Shown piece by piece: positions 25,993 through 34,821 of a stretch of DNA of 64,000 nucleotides. The position numbers were made by a program, and so were the translations under genes. Origin of the DNA: Archaeoglobus sp. (GTDB lineage Archaea; Halobacteriota; Archaeoglobi; Archaeoglobales; Archaeoglobaceae); contig NZ_JACDNT010000001.1 in assembly GCF_017656475.1 (NCBI RefSeq), positions 1 through 64,000 on the forward strand. Direction: 5' to 3'. Under the pieces are notes generated by a model that did no database searches, was not told the origin of the DNA, and saw nothing but the letters and a program-made list of their open reading frames with translations. The stretch's first letter is position 1, and each line of letters opens with the position of its first letter.

Positions 25993-27735
25993 ATGGACTC
26001 TACTGTGGACTTGTTGAACCCGAAAAAGTATAAGGGAGACCACTTAGATGAGAGAAGCAGAGAAATAATGCTGAAGACCATTGAGTTTTTTGAGAACATG
26101 GGCAAGGCAAAGCTGAAAGAGAAGTCGAGGAAAAATGAGTGGTATGACGACTTTCTGGAGTTCATTAAGGAGAACAGAATCTTTTACACTCTCATGACCC
26201 CTCCAGAATACGCTGATGGTGATCCTGATGTAAGGTGGGACACCTGGAGGATATGCGACTTCAGCGAGCTCCTTGCATTCTACAGCTTGGATTACTGGTA
26301 CACCTGGCAGGTTACGGTTCTGGGCCTTGGCCCTATATGGATGAGCAAGAATGAAAAAATAAAGAAAGAGGTCGCGGAATTGCTGAAGAACGGAGCAGTA
26401 TTTGCCTTTGGCCTCTCAGAAAGGGAGCATGGAGCAGACATCTATGCAACTGAGACGAAGCTGGTTCCGCAGCCTGACGGAACGTACAAGGCTTACGGCA
26501 GGAAGTACTACATAGGAAACTCCAATGTTGCTGCAATAATCTCAACCTTCGCGAGAATCGCTGATCCAGACGGTAGCCTCCCAGATAAGCCGGACAAGAG
26601 CAGATTCGCCTTCTTCGCCCTGAGGAGGGATGAAAAATACTATGAGCTAATCAAGAACATTGTTGATGCCCAGATGTTCGTCGGAGACTTTCTTATTCAC
26701 GATTATCCCGTTACTGAGGACGACATCCTTGAGAAGGGGGAGGAGGCGTGGGATGCAGCTCTGAACACTGTAAATGTGGGCAAGTTCAATCTCGGCTGGG
26801 CATCAATCGGAATTTGCACACACGCCTTCTACGAATCCATAAACCACGCATCAAAGAGGAGACTTTACGGAATGTACGTCACGGACTTCCCGCATATCAA
26901 GAGACTCTTTGTCGATGCATATGCAAAACTAATGGCAATGAAGCTCTTCGCAAGAAGAGCTTGCGATTACATGAGAGTTGCTTCCAGAGAGGACAGGAGA
27001 TACCTGCTCTACAGCGCTCTCGTAAAGTCTAAAGTTACGAGAGAGGGTGAGCAGGTCCTCGAACTGCTGTGGGACATTATTGCTGCAAAGGGTTTCGAGA
27101 AGGATACCTACTTCGAGCTGGCTGCAAAGCGCATAAAGGCATTGCCGAAGCTTGAGGGGACTGTGCACGTCAACATGGCTTTAGCACTCAAATTCCTGCC
27201 AAAGTACCTCTTTGAGCCTGGTGAGTTCCCAGAAGTCCCGAAGATGGACATGCCAAAGCACGATGAATTCCTGTTCAATCAGGGCTCGGCAGGTGGACTC
27301 AGCCAGGTCAGATTCCACGACTATCAGGAGGTTTACGACAGCTGGGACCTGCCAAACATCAATGTCTTCAAGGAGCAGATTGCGACATTCAAGGAGATGT
27401 GCATGGCTGCGCCACCTACTCCACAGCAGATGATGGACTTCGACTTCATGCTGCCTTGGGGTGAGATGTTCGCGCAGCTTGTCTATGGGCACCTCATACT
27501 TGAAGCAGCAAAGCTCTATGACGTTGACGACGACTTGCTTGATGAGATCTTCGACTTCATGGTAAGGGACTTCTCAAAGTTCGCCATCGACCTGCAGGCA
27601 AAGCCATCTGCAACAGACAAGCATGTCGAGTACGCAACGAAAATGATTAAGAGGCCTGTTCCAAACAAAGAGCGCTTCGAGAGAATGGTGGAGAGAGTGT
27701 ACTCCTACGCTGACGCGTACGAGATGAACCCCTGA
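25993..27735 (+). CDS. Acyl-CoA dehydrogenase family protein
   Basis: 580 aa, longer than the usual 380-residue enzymes and closer to the large acyl-CoA dehydrogenase branch. AFGLSEREHGADIYATET near residue 140 is the flavin-binding signature, with the Q-x-Y-x-A-x-G-x-KYYIGNSN strand after it. RRLYGMYVTDFP and a helical C-terminal half follow. It should oxidise an acyl-CoA in fatty-acid or aromatic-acid breakdown, with electrons going to ETF and then menaquinone; chain length cannot be read. It stands alone, with a T-rich tract after it and the hme operon downstream. Confidence 0.88.
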   Translation: MDSTVDLLNPKKYKGDHLDERSREIMLKTIEFFENMGKAKLKEKSRKNEWYDDFLEFIKENRIFYTLMTPPEYADGDPDVRWDTWRICDFSELLAFYSLDYWYTWQVTVLGLGPIWMSKNEKIKKEVAELLKNGAVFAFGLSEREHGADIYATETKLVPQPDGTYKAYGRKYYIGNSNVAAIISTFARIADPDGSLPDKPDKSRFAFFALRRDEKYYELIKNIVDAQMFVGDFLIHDYPVTEDDILEKGEEAWDAALNTVNVGKFNLGWASIGICTHAFYESINHASKRRLYGMYVTDFPHIKRLFVDAYAKLMAMKLFARRACDYMRVASREDRRYLLYSALVKSKVTREGEQVLELLWDIIAAKGFEKDTYFELAAKRIKALPKLEGTVHVNMALALKFLPKYLFEPGEFPEVPKMDMPKHDEFLFNQGSAGGLSQVRFHDYQEVYDSWDLPNINVFKEQIATFKEMCMAAPPTPQQMMDFDFMLPWGEMFAQLVYGHLILEAAKLYDVDDDLLDEIFDFMVRDFSKFAIDLQAKPSATDKHVEYATKMIKRPVPNKERFERMVERVYSYADAYEMNP

Positions 27736-27736
27736 A

Positions 27737-27782
27737 TTTATTTTTTAATTTTTCAGAGTTGGGCAATTTAACCTTTTTTTGG
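27737..27782 (+). terminator. Double T-rich terminator after the acyl-CoA dehydrogenase
   Basis: TTTATTTTTTAATTTTT follows the stop by 2 nt and a second TTTTTTT run ends at 27,780. No hairpin. Fits archaeal U-tract termination. Confidence 0.45.
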
Positions 27783-27836
27783 GTCGGATCAAGTCCAGAA
27801 TAGTTCTACACCTGAACAAAAAGTGGTTAAATAATT

Positions 27837-27929
27837 TTAGGTCAACTGTAACTGAAGCAAAAGTAAGACTAATGCCCCAGTTGAAAGTAGAATCATATCT
27901 CTAACCTCAACTATAGGTTTTGCTTCCAT
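27837..27929 (-). CDS. Candidate 30-aa single-span membrane peptide
   Basis: Too short for the ORF track. ATG at 27929 opens MEAKPIVEVRDMILLSTG followed by a leucine-rich span and stop TAA at 27837. A charged head of 11 residues is followed by about 18 hydrophobic ones, so it would be a tail-anchored peptide. A GGTGGT site lies a few bases before the ATG, and TTTAAA near 27,965 lies about 26 nt before that site, so promoter, ribosome site and start are in order. It is divergent from the hme operon. No homologue can be named; it may instead be chance. Confidence 0.5.
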   Translation of the reverse strand: MEAKPIVEVRDMILLSTGALVLLLLQLQLT

Positions 27930-28108
27930 ATCAACCACCAATATAACTTCTCTTTCATTGTATTTAAAACTTTTCCCTATACATAAACTAATATCTTATA
28001 ATAACCATCATAATGAGATAAAAAATTCATAATTTTTTTGTATATTTTGGCTCTCCTAAGTTCAGAGAAAGCTCAGAATCAAATAAAAAAGCAAAAGGTT
28101 AATATAAG

Positions 28109-28118
28109 CTAAATATAC
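28109..28118 (+). promoter_or_regulatory. TATA element for the hme operon
   Basis: CTAAATATAC, about 55 nt before ATG 28171, gives a leader of about 30 nt that contains the strong GGAGGAA ribosome site. The 230 bp upstream (27,940-28,108) is AT-rich and otherwise featureless to me. Confidence 0.45.
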
Positions 28119-28170
28119 AGCAGACAGAGAATCTGAAGTTTACAGAAAAGCTGTATTCGGAGGAATAAAC

Positions 28171-28980
28171 ATGATGTCGAGAAGAAAATTTCTGTTACTA
28201 ACAGGAGCAGCGGCAGCGGGAGCTTTTCTAACTCCACAAATCTCAGCGAAAACTCAGTTCATCGAATCTCCTGAAGAAGTCGAGGCAAAGAGAAGATGGG
28301 GGATGGCTGTTGATGTTGAAAAATGTACAGAGTGCATGGAAGAACTAATAGCTAAAACTGGCAACCCTGAGGTCAAACCACCATGTGTAGTTGCTTGCGA
28401 TAAAGAGAACAACGTTCCAGAGTTTGAAGAGAAAAGAATTGATCCGCAGTGGATGAGAATCGCAAAACTGGAGCTTGATAAACCAGGAATAAACCCCAAG
28501 GAATTTTACATCCCCCTGCTCTGTAACCACTGCGAGCATCCACCTTGCGTGCAGGTTTGCCTAACCCAAGCCAGCTTCAAGAGACCTGATGGAATTGTGG
28601 AGATAGACATGCACCGCTGTATTGGATGCAGATACTGCATGATCGCCTGCCCATACGGAGCAAGGAGCTTCAATTTCCGCGACCCGAGAGAAGGGCTTAA
28701 AGAAGTGAACCCGAACGTTCAGATGAGGACTGAGGGGGTGGTGGAGAAGTGCACTTTCTGCGTTCACAGGATTGATGAAGCTATTGCAAAAGGAGAGGAG
28801 CCGATTCCTGCTTGCGTTGAAGCATGCCATAAGTACGGAAAGGGAGCACTGGTGTTTGGAAATGTAAAGGATCCAAACAGCGAAATTTCAAAGATTCTAA
28901 GAGAAAACATCGTCGTTCAGCTTAGAGCCAATCTGGGAACTGATCCGCACGTTTTCTACACCAAGCTTGGAGGTGAGTAA
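28171..28980 (+). CDS. hmeA: Hme complex iron-sulfur subunit 1 (DsrO-type), Tat-exported
   Basis: 269 aa. A twin-arginine signal SRRKFLLLTGAAAAGAF opens the protein, so it is folded with its clusters and sent outside the membrane. Several ferredoxin-type cysteine sets follow: CTECMEEL, CNHCEHPPCVQVC, CIGCRYCMIACPYG and CTFCVHR...CVEAC. The pattern is that of DsrO/HmeA, the outer Fe-S subunit of the menaquinol-oxidising Hme complex. It passes electrons between the c-type haem subunit and the NrfD-like membrane subunit. First gene of a five-gene operon; ATG 28174 is an equally good start. Confidence 0.95.
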   Translation: MMSRRKFLLLTGAAAAGAFLTPQISAKTQFIESPEEVEAKRRWGMAVDVEKCTECMEELIAKTGNPEVKPPCVVACDKENNVPEFEEKRIDPQWMRIAKLELDKPGINPKEFYIPLLCNHCEHPPCVQVCLTQASFKRPDGIVEIDMHRCIGCRYCMIACPYGARSFNFRDPREGLKEVNPNVQMRTEGVVEKCTFCVHRIDEAIAKGEEPIPACVEACHKYGKGALVFGNVKDPNSEISKILRENIVVQLRANLGTDPHVFYTKLGGE

Positions 28981-30171
28981 ATGGCGGTCGAGTTTAAGAA
29001 GATTGAGGGTGATTCGATCCAGTATTTCGCTTTAGTTATAGTGCTGGCAGCAGTAACAGCATCAGGCTTTTACGCTTACGTTCTCGATCATGAAATTGCA
29101 GGGTTAAACGGTCTAAGCAACAGGGTGCCATGGGGTATTGTCAACGCAGGAATCCCGTACTTCATCGGTCTGAGTGCCGGCTCGCTTATAGTCTCAGCTC
29201 TGGCAGGAGTGTTCAACATAAAGAAGTATAAGGTTTTCAGCAGAATCGCTGCATACATGGCTGCTGCGTGGATTATTGCTGCAATTCTCAGCATCGCCCT
29301 TGATATTGGAAAGCTCTACCACTTCATGAACGCTGTCAGATACTTCAACCCGACGTCAATCTTCTCATGGAACGCGTTTCTGTATTCAAGCTACTTCGTC
29401 ATCTGTTCCGTTTATCTCCTTGTCCAGTTTGAGGAGATGGAGAGAGCAACAAGGTTCATGGCTGGCTTAGCAGTTTTCTGGGCTGTCCTCGTTCACAGCG
29501 GTACTGGAGCAATCTACAGCTTTGTTTATTCAAAGGAGCTTTACCACTCAGCCCTAACACCACCAATGTTCATCGTCTGTGCTATCACTTCAGGTCTGGG
29601 GTTGCTGCTGGCGAACCTGTACTTCACCTTCCGCTTTACCAAAAGAGAGCTCGATCCGAAGCTGATCAGAGGATTAGCGTTAATCTTCGCCGGGTTGATG
29701 ATGATTCTCGGTTACTTCCTTGCGGTTGAGGGGTTTGAGAAGGGATACATTCCCGCTTTGCATGAGGCTGTTCAGTTTGTGTTCTTAACACCCACTTCCG
29801 GCGTCTTCTGGAGCTTCTGGCTTCTCGTGATTTTCGGCATTGCAATTCCGGTGATAATAGTCCTAAATCCAAAGACTGGCTACGATCTCCGCTGGATAAG
29901 CTTCGCAGGGATCTTGCACGCAGCTTTGGTGTTTGCAGAGCGTTTCTACCTGATCGTTCCAGGGCAAGTGTTTCCAGAGGAGTATCTCCCGGGTTACAAG
30001 ATTGAGTCTCTGCACACACTTGAAGGATACATCGTTACCTACACACCAACGATCATCGAATGGCTGCAGATCATTGGCCTTATTGCAATGGTCTACCTGA
30101 TCTTCGTTGTTGGAGTCAAGGTGTTCGCACTGATTCCTGAAAGGGCCGTGGAGGAGGTGGTGGAAGAATGA
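28981..30171 (+). CDS. hmeB: Hme complex NrfD-type integral membrane subunit (DsrP-like)
   Basis: 396 aa, with about ten hydrophobic segments spread over the whole length. It starts directly after the hmeA stop. The fold is the NrfD/PsrC type that binds menaquinol without haem and pairs with a Tat-exported Fe-S protein, here HmeA. NrfD proteins may help move protons across the membrane. Overlaps hmeC by 4 nt (ATGA). Confidence 0.93.
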   Translation: MAVEFKKIEGDSIQYFALVIVLAAVTASGFYAYVLDHEIAGLNGLSNRVPWGIVNAGIPYFIGLSAGSLIVSALAGVFNIKKYKVFSRIAAYMAAAWIIAAILSIALDIGKLYHFMNAVRYFNPTSIFSWNAFLYSSYFVICSVYLLVQFEEMERATRFMAGLAVFWAVLVHSGTGAIYSFVYSKELYHSALTPPMFIVCAITSGLGLLLANLYFTFRFTKRELDPKLIRGLALIFAGLMMILGYFLAVEGFEKGYIPALHEAVQFVFLTPTSGVFWSFWLLVIFGIAIPVIIVLNPKTGYDLRWISFAGILHAALVFAERFYLIVPGQVFPEEYLPGYKIESLHTLEGYIVTYTPTIIEWLQIIGLIAMVYLIFVVGVKVFALIPERAVEEVVEE

Positions 30172-31166
30172 TTGGAGTGATTTTCGGCGTAATAGTGCCT
30201 TACATCGCTGTTGCGATATTCGTTGTAGGAGTCGTTTACCGCATCGTAAACTGGGCCAACAGTCCCGTGCCACTCAAGATTCCCACAACGGGAGGACAGC
30301 AGAGATCACTCCCCTTCATTAAAAGAACTGTTTACGATCGCTTTGACTCACCCTACACATGGTGGGAAACTGCCGGAAGGATGCTCCTCGAAATCTTCCT
30401 CTTCCGCAGCTTGCTGAAGAACACTCGCTACTACCTTGACAGAGTGTCGCAGAAGGATGCACGCTGGCTATGGCTTTTCGGAATACTTTTCCACTACTCA
30501 CTTCTGCTTGTACTCATCAGACATTCAAGATTCTTCCTTGAGCCAGTTCCAAGCTTTGTTGAGATGCTGAGCGAGATAGAGTCCTTCAAAGGTGTGTTCA
30601 TACCCTCTGTGTACATCTCAGGACTGGCAATCGTTGCAGCCCTCTTCTTACTGTGGTTCAGAAGGATATTCCTATCGAGGGAAAGGACACTCAGCCTTCC
30701 GAGTGACCACTTTGCTCTGATTCTTCTGCTTGCAATAACAATCAGCGGAAACCTGATGAGGTACTTCTTCAAGGCTGATTTGTTTGCTGTTAAGGAGCTC
30801 CTCATGAGCCTAATGTCATTCAACATAGGCCATGCCGTTGAAGTCGCAGAGACGATAGAGCCAATATTCTACGTCCACTTCGCCCTTGCAAGCTTTCTTC
30901 TCGCCTACTTCCCGTTCAGCAAGCTAATGCACGCGGGAGGAGTGCTCTTCTCACCCACAAGAAACATGCCCAACGACAACAGAGCGAGAAGGCACGTCAA
31001 TCCGTGGGATCCCGCAGATGTTCCGCTGCTTGCAAAGGGAATTACAGTTGCCGGAAGAACCTACAAGTCAAAGAAACTCGACTGGGAGACTTACTACGAA
31101 ATGTACACAGATCAGCTGCAAGAGATTGAAGAGGCAAATTACAAGATCGTTCCTGAGGAGTTGTGA
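30168..31166 (+). CDS. hmeC: Hme complex cytochrome b subunit (DsrM-like)
   Basis: 332 aa with about five to six membrane spans. Histidines inside or near spans (FHYSLLLVLIRH, NIGHAVEVAE, YVHFALASF) are candidate ligands of two b haems, as in HdrE/DsrM/NarI. It should oxidise menaquinol and pass electrons to the cytoplasmic HmeD. The C-terminal 60 residues are soluble. Confidence 0.93.
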   Translation: MIGVIFGVIVPYIAVAIFVVGVVYRIVNWANSPVPLKIPTTGGQQRSLPFIKRTVYDRFDSPYTWWETAGRMLLEIFLFRSLLKNTRYYLDRVSQKDARWLWLFGILFHYSLLLVLIRHSRFFLEPVPSFVEMLSEIESFKGVFIPSVYISGLAIVAALFLLWFRRIFLSRERTLSLPSDHFALILLLAITISGNLMRYFFKADLFAVKELLMSLMSFNIGHAVEVAETIEPIFYVHFALASFLLAYFPFSKLMHAGGVLFSPTRNMPNDNRARRHVNPWDPADVPLLAKGITVAGRTYKSKKLDWETYYEMYTDQLQEIEEANYKIVPEEL

Positions 31167-31176
31167 GGTGGTATAG

Positions 31177-32853
31177 ATGGAAGAAATGCCTGAGAAAATA
31201 GAAATAAGGCAAAAATTCCCAAGCTGGAGAGAAATGCTCAAACCGGTTAAAGAATTCGAGGAAGGAAGATTAAGCTACCTCTCGCTGCCCAAGCAGGTTG
31301 ATTCTGAGTTCTTCAAAATGCCGTTCGGTGATGTTGAAAGAGACTTTGATGACCTCAAGCTTCCCGAAAACTGGAAGGAAATCTTTCTGGAGGCTTTGAA
31401 GGAGACGCTGGAAAAGAACAGGTCATTCAAGCTTTTCATGGACATTTGCGTTAGATGCGGAGCCTGTGCGGACAAGTGCCATTACTACATCGGAACCGGT
31501 GATCCGAAAAACATGCCAGTTGCAAGAGCTGAGCTGATAAGATCAATCTACCGCCGCTACTTCACGCCAGCAGGAAAATTATTTGGCGAGTGGGCTGGGG
31601 CGAGAGAGCTTACTGAAGACGTTCTGAAGGAGCTTTACTATTATTTCAATCAGTGCTCCCTCTGCAGGCGTTGCAGCCTCTTCTGCCCATACGGCATTGA
31701 TACAGCAGAGATAGTCTGGTGGGTAAGGAGAATACTTAGCAGAATCGGCCTCAACCAGAGATTCATGACCATATCAATCGAGGCTTCGTCAAGAACCGGT
31801 AACCACCTCGGATTGCTGCCAGGAGGTATGTACGGAGCGATACAGCAGGGTCTGGAGGAGCTGAAGGACTACACGGGCTTTGATCTGCACACATACATCA
31901 ACAAGAAGGGTGCTGATGTACTGTTTGTAGCGCCTTCTGCAGACTACTTTGCCACTCCACACTGGTATGTGATGCTCGGATATCTGCTGCTGTTCAACGA
32001 GCTTGAGGAGAAGTACGGCCTCACAATAACATGGTCAACGTACGCCAGCGAAGGTGGTAACTTCGGAACGTTCCACAGCTACGAGGCTGCGCAGCTCCTA
32101 AACTCCAAGATTTACAAGGAGGCTGAGAGGCTGGGAGTTAGCTTCATAATTGGCGGAGAATGTGGCCACATGTGGAGGGACAAGCACCAGTTCATCAACA
32201 CAATGAACCAACCACCAAAGCACGAGGAGTGGAAGAAGTTCTGGGAAGATCCCGACCTGGGCGAACTTGCAGAAGGATTGAGGGGAGTAAGGTTTGACAG
32301 CTACGCCTCAGGGGAGCACGGATGGATTCACATTCTTGAGTTTGTCGCTGCGCTGCTGGAGCACAAGAAAATCACCGTTGACAAGAGCAGAAACGACAAG
32401 TGGATCGCAACCTATCACGACCCGTGCAATGTCGCGAGAGGAATGGGGCTCATTGAGGAGCCGAGGTATGTGCTCAGAAACGTCATGAACCACTTCTACG
32501 ACATGCCTGAGCACACGATAAAGGACAAGACCTACTGCTGCGGAGCTGGAGGAGGTATGCTTGCTGACGAGATAATGGACTTGAGAATGCGTGGAGTAAT
32601 GCCAAGAATGATGGCTGTGAGACATGTCTACAGAAAATACGGCGTCAACATCCTGCTAACGCCATGTGCCATTGACAAGGCCCAGTTCCCGCCTGCACTC
32701 GAGTACTGGAAGATACCGATCGAAGTTGGAGGGCCAATGGAGATGGTCGGAAACGCTCTCGTTATGACTGCTTTTGGCGAGAAACCGGAGGACAGACAGT
32801 TTGACCTGAGAGGAGAGCCGCTGAGAGAAGAAGAGGGAGAGGAGGGTGAGTGA
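31177..32853 (+). CDS. hmeD: Hme complex iron-sulfur subunit 2 (DsrK/HdrD-like catalytic subunit)
   Basis: 558 aa, cytoplasmic. Two [4Fe-4S] motifs, CVRCGACADKCHYY near residue 91 and CSLCRRCSLFCPYG near 161, precede a CCG domain with DPCNVARGMG near 414 and CCGAGGGM near 455. The CCG domain holds the special [4Fe-4S] cluster that reduces disulfides in HdrD; in DsrK the target is thought to be the DsrC trisulfide. It is the business end of the complex in sulfate reduction. The ribosome site GAGGTG lies between hmeC and this gene. Confidence 0.95.
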   Translation: MEEMPEKIEIRQKFPSWREMLKPVKEFEEGRLSYLSLPKQVDSEFFKMPFGDVERDFDDLKLPENWKEIFLEALKETLEKNRSFKLFMDICVRCGACADKCHYYIGTGDPKNMPVARAELIRSIYRRYFTPAGKLFGEWAGARELTEDVLKELYYYFNQCSLCRRCSLFCPYGIDTAEIVWWVRRILSRIGLNQRFMTISIEASSRTGNHLGLLPGGMYGAIQQGLEELKDYTGFDLHTYINKKGADVLFVAPSADYFATPHWYVMLGYLLLFNELEEKYGLTITWSTYASEGGNFGTFHSYEAAQLLNSKIYKEAERLGVSFIIGGECGHMWRDKHQFINTMNQPPKHEEWKKFWEDPDLGELAEGLRGVRFDSYASGEHGWIHILEFVAALLEHKKITVDKSRNDKWIATYHDPCNVARGMGLIEEPRYVLRNVMNHFYDMPEHTIKDKTYCCGAGGGMLADEIMDLRMRGVMPRMMAVRHVYRKYGVNILLTPCAIDKAQFPPALEYWKIPIEVGGPMEMVGNALVMTAFGEKPEDRQFDLRGEPLREEEGEEGE

Positions 32854-32854
32854 A

Positions 32855-33283
32855 ATGTACAACAAGAAGTACGTAATTCCTCTAATTTTAATATTCCTCG
32901 TCGGCTTCTTCACGCCCTACTGGTACAACGCCATGGCAGGAACCTTCGGCTATGTTCCGGAACTCAAGGAACCTTCTGGAGAGTGTGTTGAAGATAAAGA
33001 CTGGATGGCAGCCAACCACATGCTGCTGCTGCAAGAGTGGAGAACCCAGGCGATAAGACATGGTGCGGAAGGAGGAAGAATATACCACAGCTTTACAACC
33101 GGCGAGGAGTACCACGCCTCAACAAACACATGCTGGAGTTGTCATGAGGGCAAGGAAGAGTTCTGCGACCAGTGCCATGACTACATAGGCATACACCCCG
33201 AGTGCTGGGATTGTCATTATACTCCCAACATTGAAAAGCCGCACTACAGCGGAATTGAAGAGTTAAGCAAATATTTCTCCTAA
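32855..33283 (+). CDS. hmeE: Hme complex triheme cytochrome c subunit (DsrJ-like)
   Basis: 142 aa. One N-terminal span ([18 protein letters not shown]) anchors a domain facing outward. Three CxxCH haem sites are present: CWSCH, CDQCH and CWDCH. Cys44 in SGECVED sits where DsrJ has its unusual cysteine haem ligand. ATG 32855, 1 nt after the hmeD stop, is chosen over the listed GTG because the GGAGGGTGA site is then correctly placed. The 3' end overlaps the convergent MBL gene by 4 nt. Confidence 0.93.
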   Translation: MYNKKYVIPLILIFLVGFFTPYWYNAMAGTFGYVPELKEPSGECVEDKDWMAANHMLLLQEWRTQAIRHGAEGGRIYHSFTTGEEYHASTNTCWSCHEGKEEFCDQCHDYIGIHPECWDCHYTPNIEKPHYSGIEELSKYFS

Positions 33284-34146
33284 TTTTTATACATTTTGTA
33301 GAGCTCAGCCCTTCTTGCCTCAAGAAGCTCTTCTTCAACTCCTGCAAACTCTGCTGCAGATTGGACCTTTACACCTGCTTCTTCTCCGGCCTTAAAAACT
33401 TCCTGCATTTTTTCCCTCCAGTTCAAATCTCTCGTCAGATGGTGGTCAAGCACGAGTGTCTTTACATCTGTTTCAGCAATCAGCTTTTTTAAATTCTCAA
33501 TGCTATTCTGGAAGGACTTCTGGGAAAAGCGATAGCCGAGCATGTATGTCATGGGGCCGTCAACAAAAACAACCTGGGCAGACTTCTCAAGCATGAAGGC
33601 TAGCTGTTCCGCATTGTTCGGCCCCTCAACATCTGACGAGAAGAGGAAGCTATTCTTCCCATCATCAATGTAAACCTCAACAACGAATCCAAGCCTGCTA
33701 TCCGCTCCGTGGAAAACAGGATTTGATATCTCGACAACCGTGTTGTCGAATTCATAGCTTTTCCCGTCGCAGTAGTCTATCTCAACATCCACAGCCTTAA
33801 GCTGCTCTAAGAAGAACTTAGCCCTGCCCATCTGGCTTTTGTTGATTTTCTCCTTCGGGTGCTTCAGCAAAACCTTTTTCCCTGAAAAAATTTCCACCTC
33901 GTTTGGGTCGTGGTGGTCATAGTGGTAGTGCGTAATAACTGCTACCCCAGCCTTTTTCATCATCTCCTTAATCTCCTCCCATTTCTGATTCATCCTTTCG
34001 ATCTCTATTCTGTGGGGAGGGAGACGGTAGCGTTTTGGAGCAAGGCTAACTCCGGGGTCGATAAGAATGGATACATCCTTTGTCTTAACAAAAGTCGCCA
34101 TACTCCTTACTCCCATGGAGTCGTAGGCTATGGGAATTATCTCCAT
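33280..34146 (-). CDS. Metallo-beta-lactamase-fold protein, UPF0282-like
   Basis: 288 aa. The metal motif is [10 protein letters not shown] near residue 77, with HGADS and DHHLTRD as later ligands. The start [20 protein letters not shown] is that of an archaeal family of uncharacterised MBL proteins (UPF0282, recalled from memory). The aspartate of HxHxDH is kept, so it is probably an active hydrolase of unknown substrate. ATG 34146 is preferred to the listed TTG because a TTTTTTTATT element lies about 24 nt upstream, consistent with a leaderless start. Confidence 0.75.
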   Translation of the reverse strand: MEIIPIAYDSMGVRSMATFVKTKDVSILIDPGVSLAPKRYRLPPHRIEIERMNQKWEEIKEMMKKAGVAVITHYHYDHHDPNEVEIFSGKKVLLKHPKEKINKSQMGRAKFFLEQLKAVDVEIDYCDGKSYEFDNTVVEISNPVFHGADSRLGFVVEVYIDDGKNSFLFSSDVEGPNNAEQLAFMLEKSAQVVFVDGPMTYMLGYRFSQKSFQNSIENLKKLIAETDVKTLVLDHHLTRDLNWREKMQEVFKAGEEAGVKVQSAAEFAGVEEELLEARRAELYKMYKN

Positions 34147-34194
34147 ATACAATTTTCAGGCAAACAATAAAAAAACCTGACGATAATCTAAGTT

Positions 34195-34821
34195 GTGTTG
34201 AAAGCGGAGCTTCATGTCCACTCTTCCATCAGCGATGGGAAGGATGGGGTGAGAAAAATTCTGAATGCAGCGATGGAGAAAAAAATCGATGTTATATCCA
34301 TAACCGACCACGACACCGTTCAGGGCTCTCTGGAGGCACTCGATATTGTTGAAGAGGAAAAACTGCCCATAAAAATCCTTCCAGGGTGCGAAATAACGTC
34401 CTCTTCAGGCCACATCCTGGCTTTCGGAATAATAAAGGATGTTGAACCAAAGATGTCCGCAGAAGAAACGTGCAGAGTAGTGAGAGAGCTTGGAGGAGTT
34501 TGTTTTCTTGCCCATCCCTTTGATTTTATTCGGGGGGGAAGCGTGAGGTTGAAAGATTTCAGAATTGTGGACGGTGTCGAGACCTTCAACGCCAAAAGTT
34601 ACTTTAACTTCATGGCCAAAAGATATGCCAAGAAGTTTTCGAAACCTGAAATTGCAGGTAGTGATGCCCACTCTGCCAGAGCAGTCGGTCTGGCCGTTAA
34701 TTACCTCCCTGACAACATTAACCTGATAGAATCCATCTTTCATGCTCGATACGACGGAAAAAGAGTCTCAATCAGGGAGAGATTAGCCTTTCTGCTATTT
34801 CAACTAAGTCAACGACTTTAA
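34195..34821 (+). CDS. PHP-domain phosphoesterase
   Basis: 208 aa. PHP metal motifs are present: ELHVHSSISDG at the N-terminus, ISITDHDTVQG near residue 37, CFLAHPF near 102 and AGSDAHS near 154. The length matches stand-alone PHP phosphoesterases such as nucleoside or phosphonucleotide phosphatases. The start is GTG 34195 or TTG 34198; no ATG is available near. The last 50 nt overlap the convergent Fe-S gene. Confidence 0.8.
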   Translation: MLKAELHVHSSISDGKDGVRKILNAAMEKKIDVISITDHDTVQGSLEALDIVEEEKLPIKILPGCEITSSSGHILAFGIIKDVEPKMSAEETCRVVRELGGVCFLAHPFDFIRGGSVRLKDFRIVDGVETFNAKSYFNFMAKRYAKKFSKPEIAGSDAHSARAVGLAVNYLPDNINLIESIFHARYDGKRVSIRERLAFLLFQLSQRL

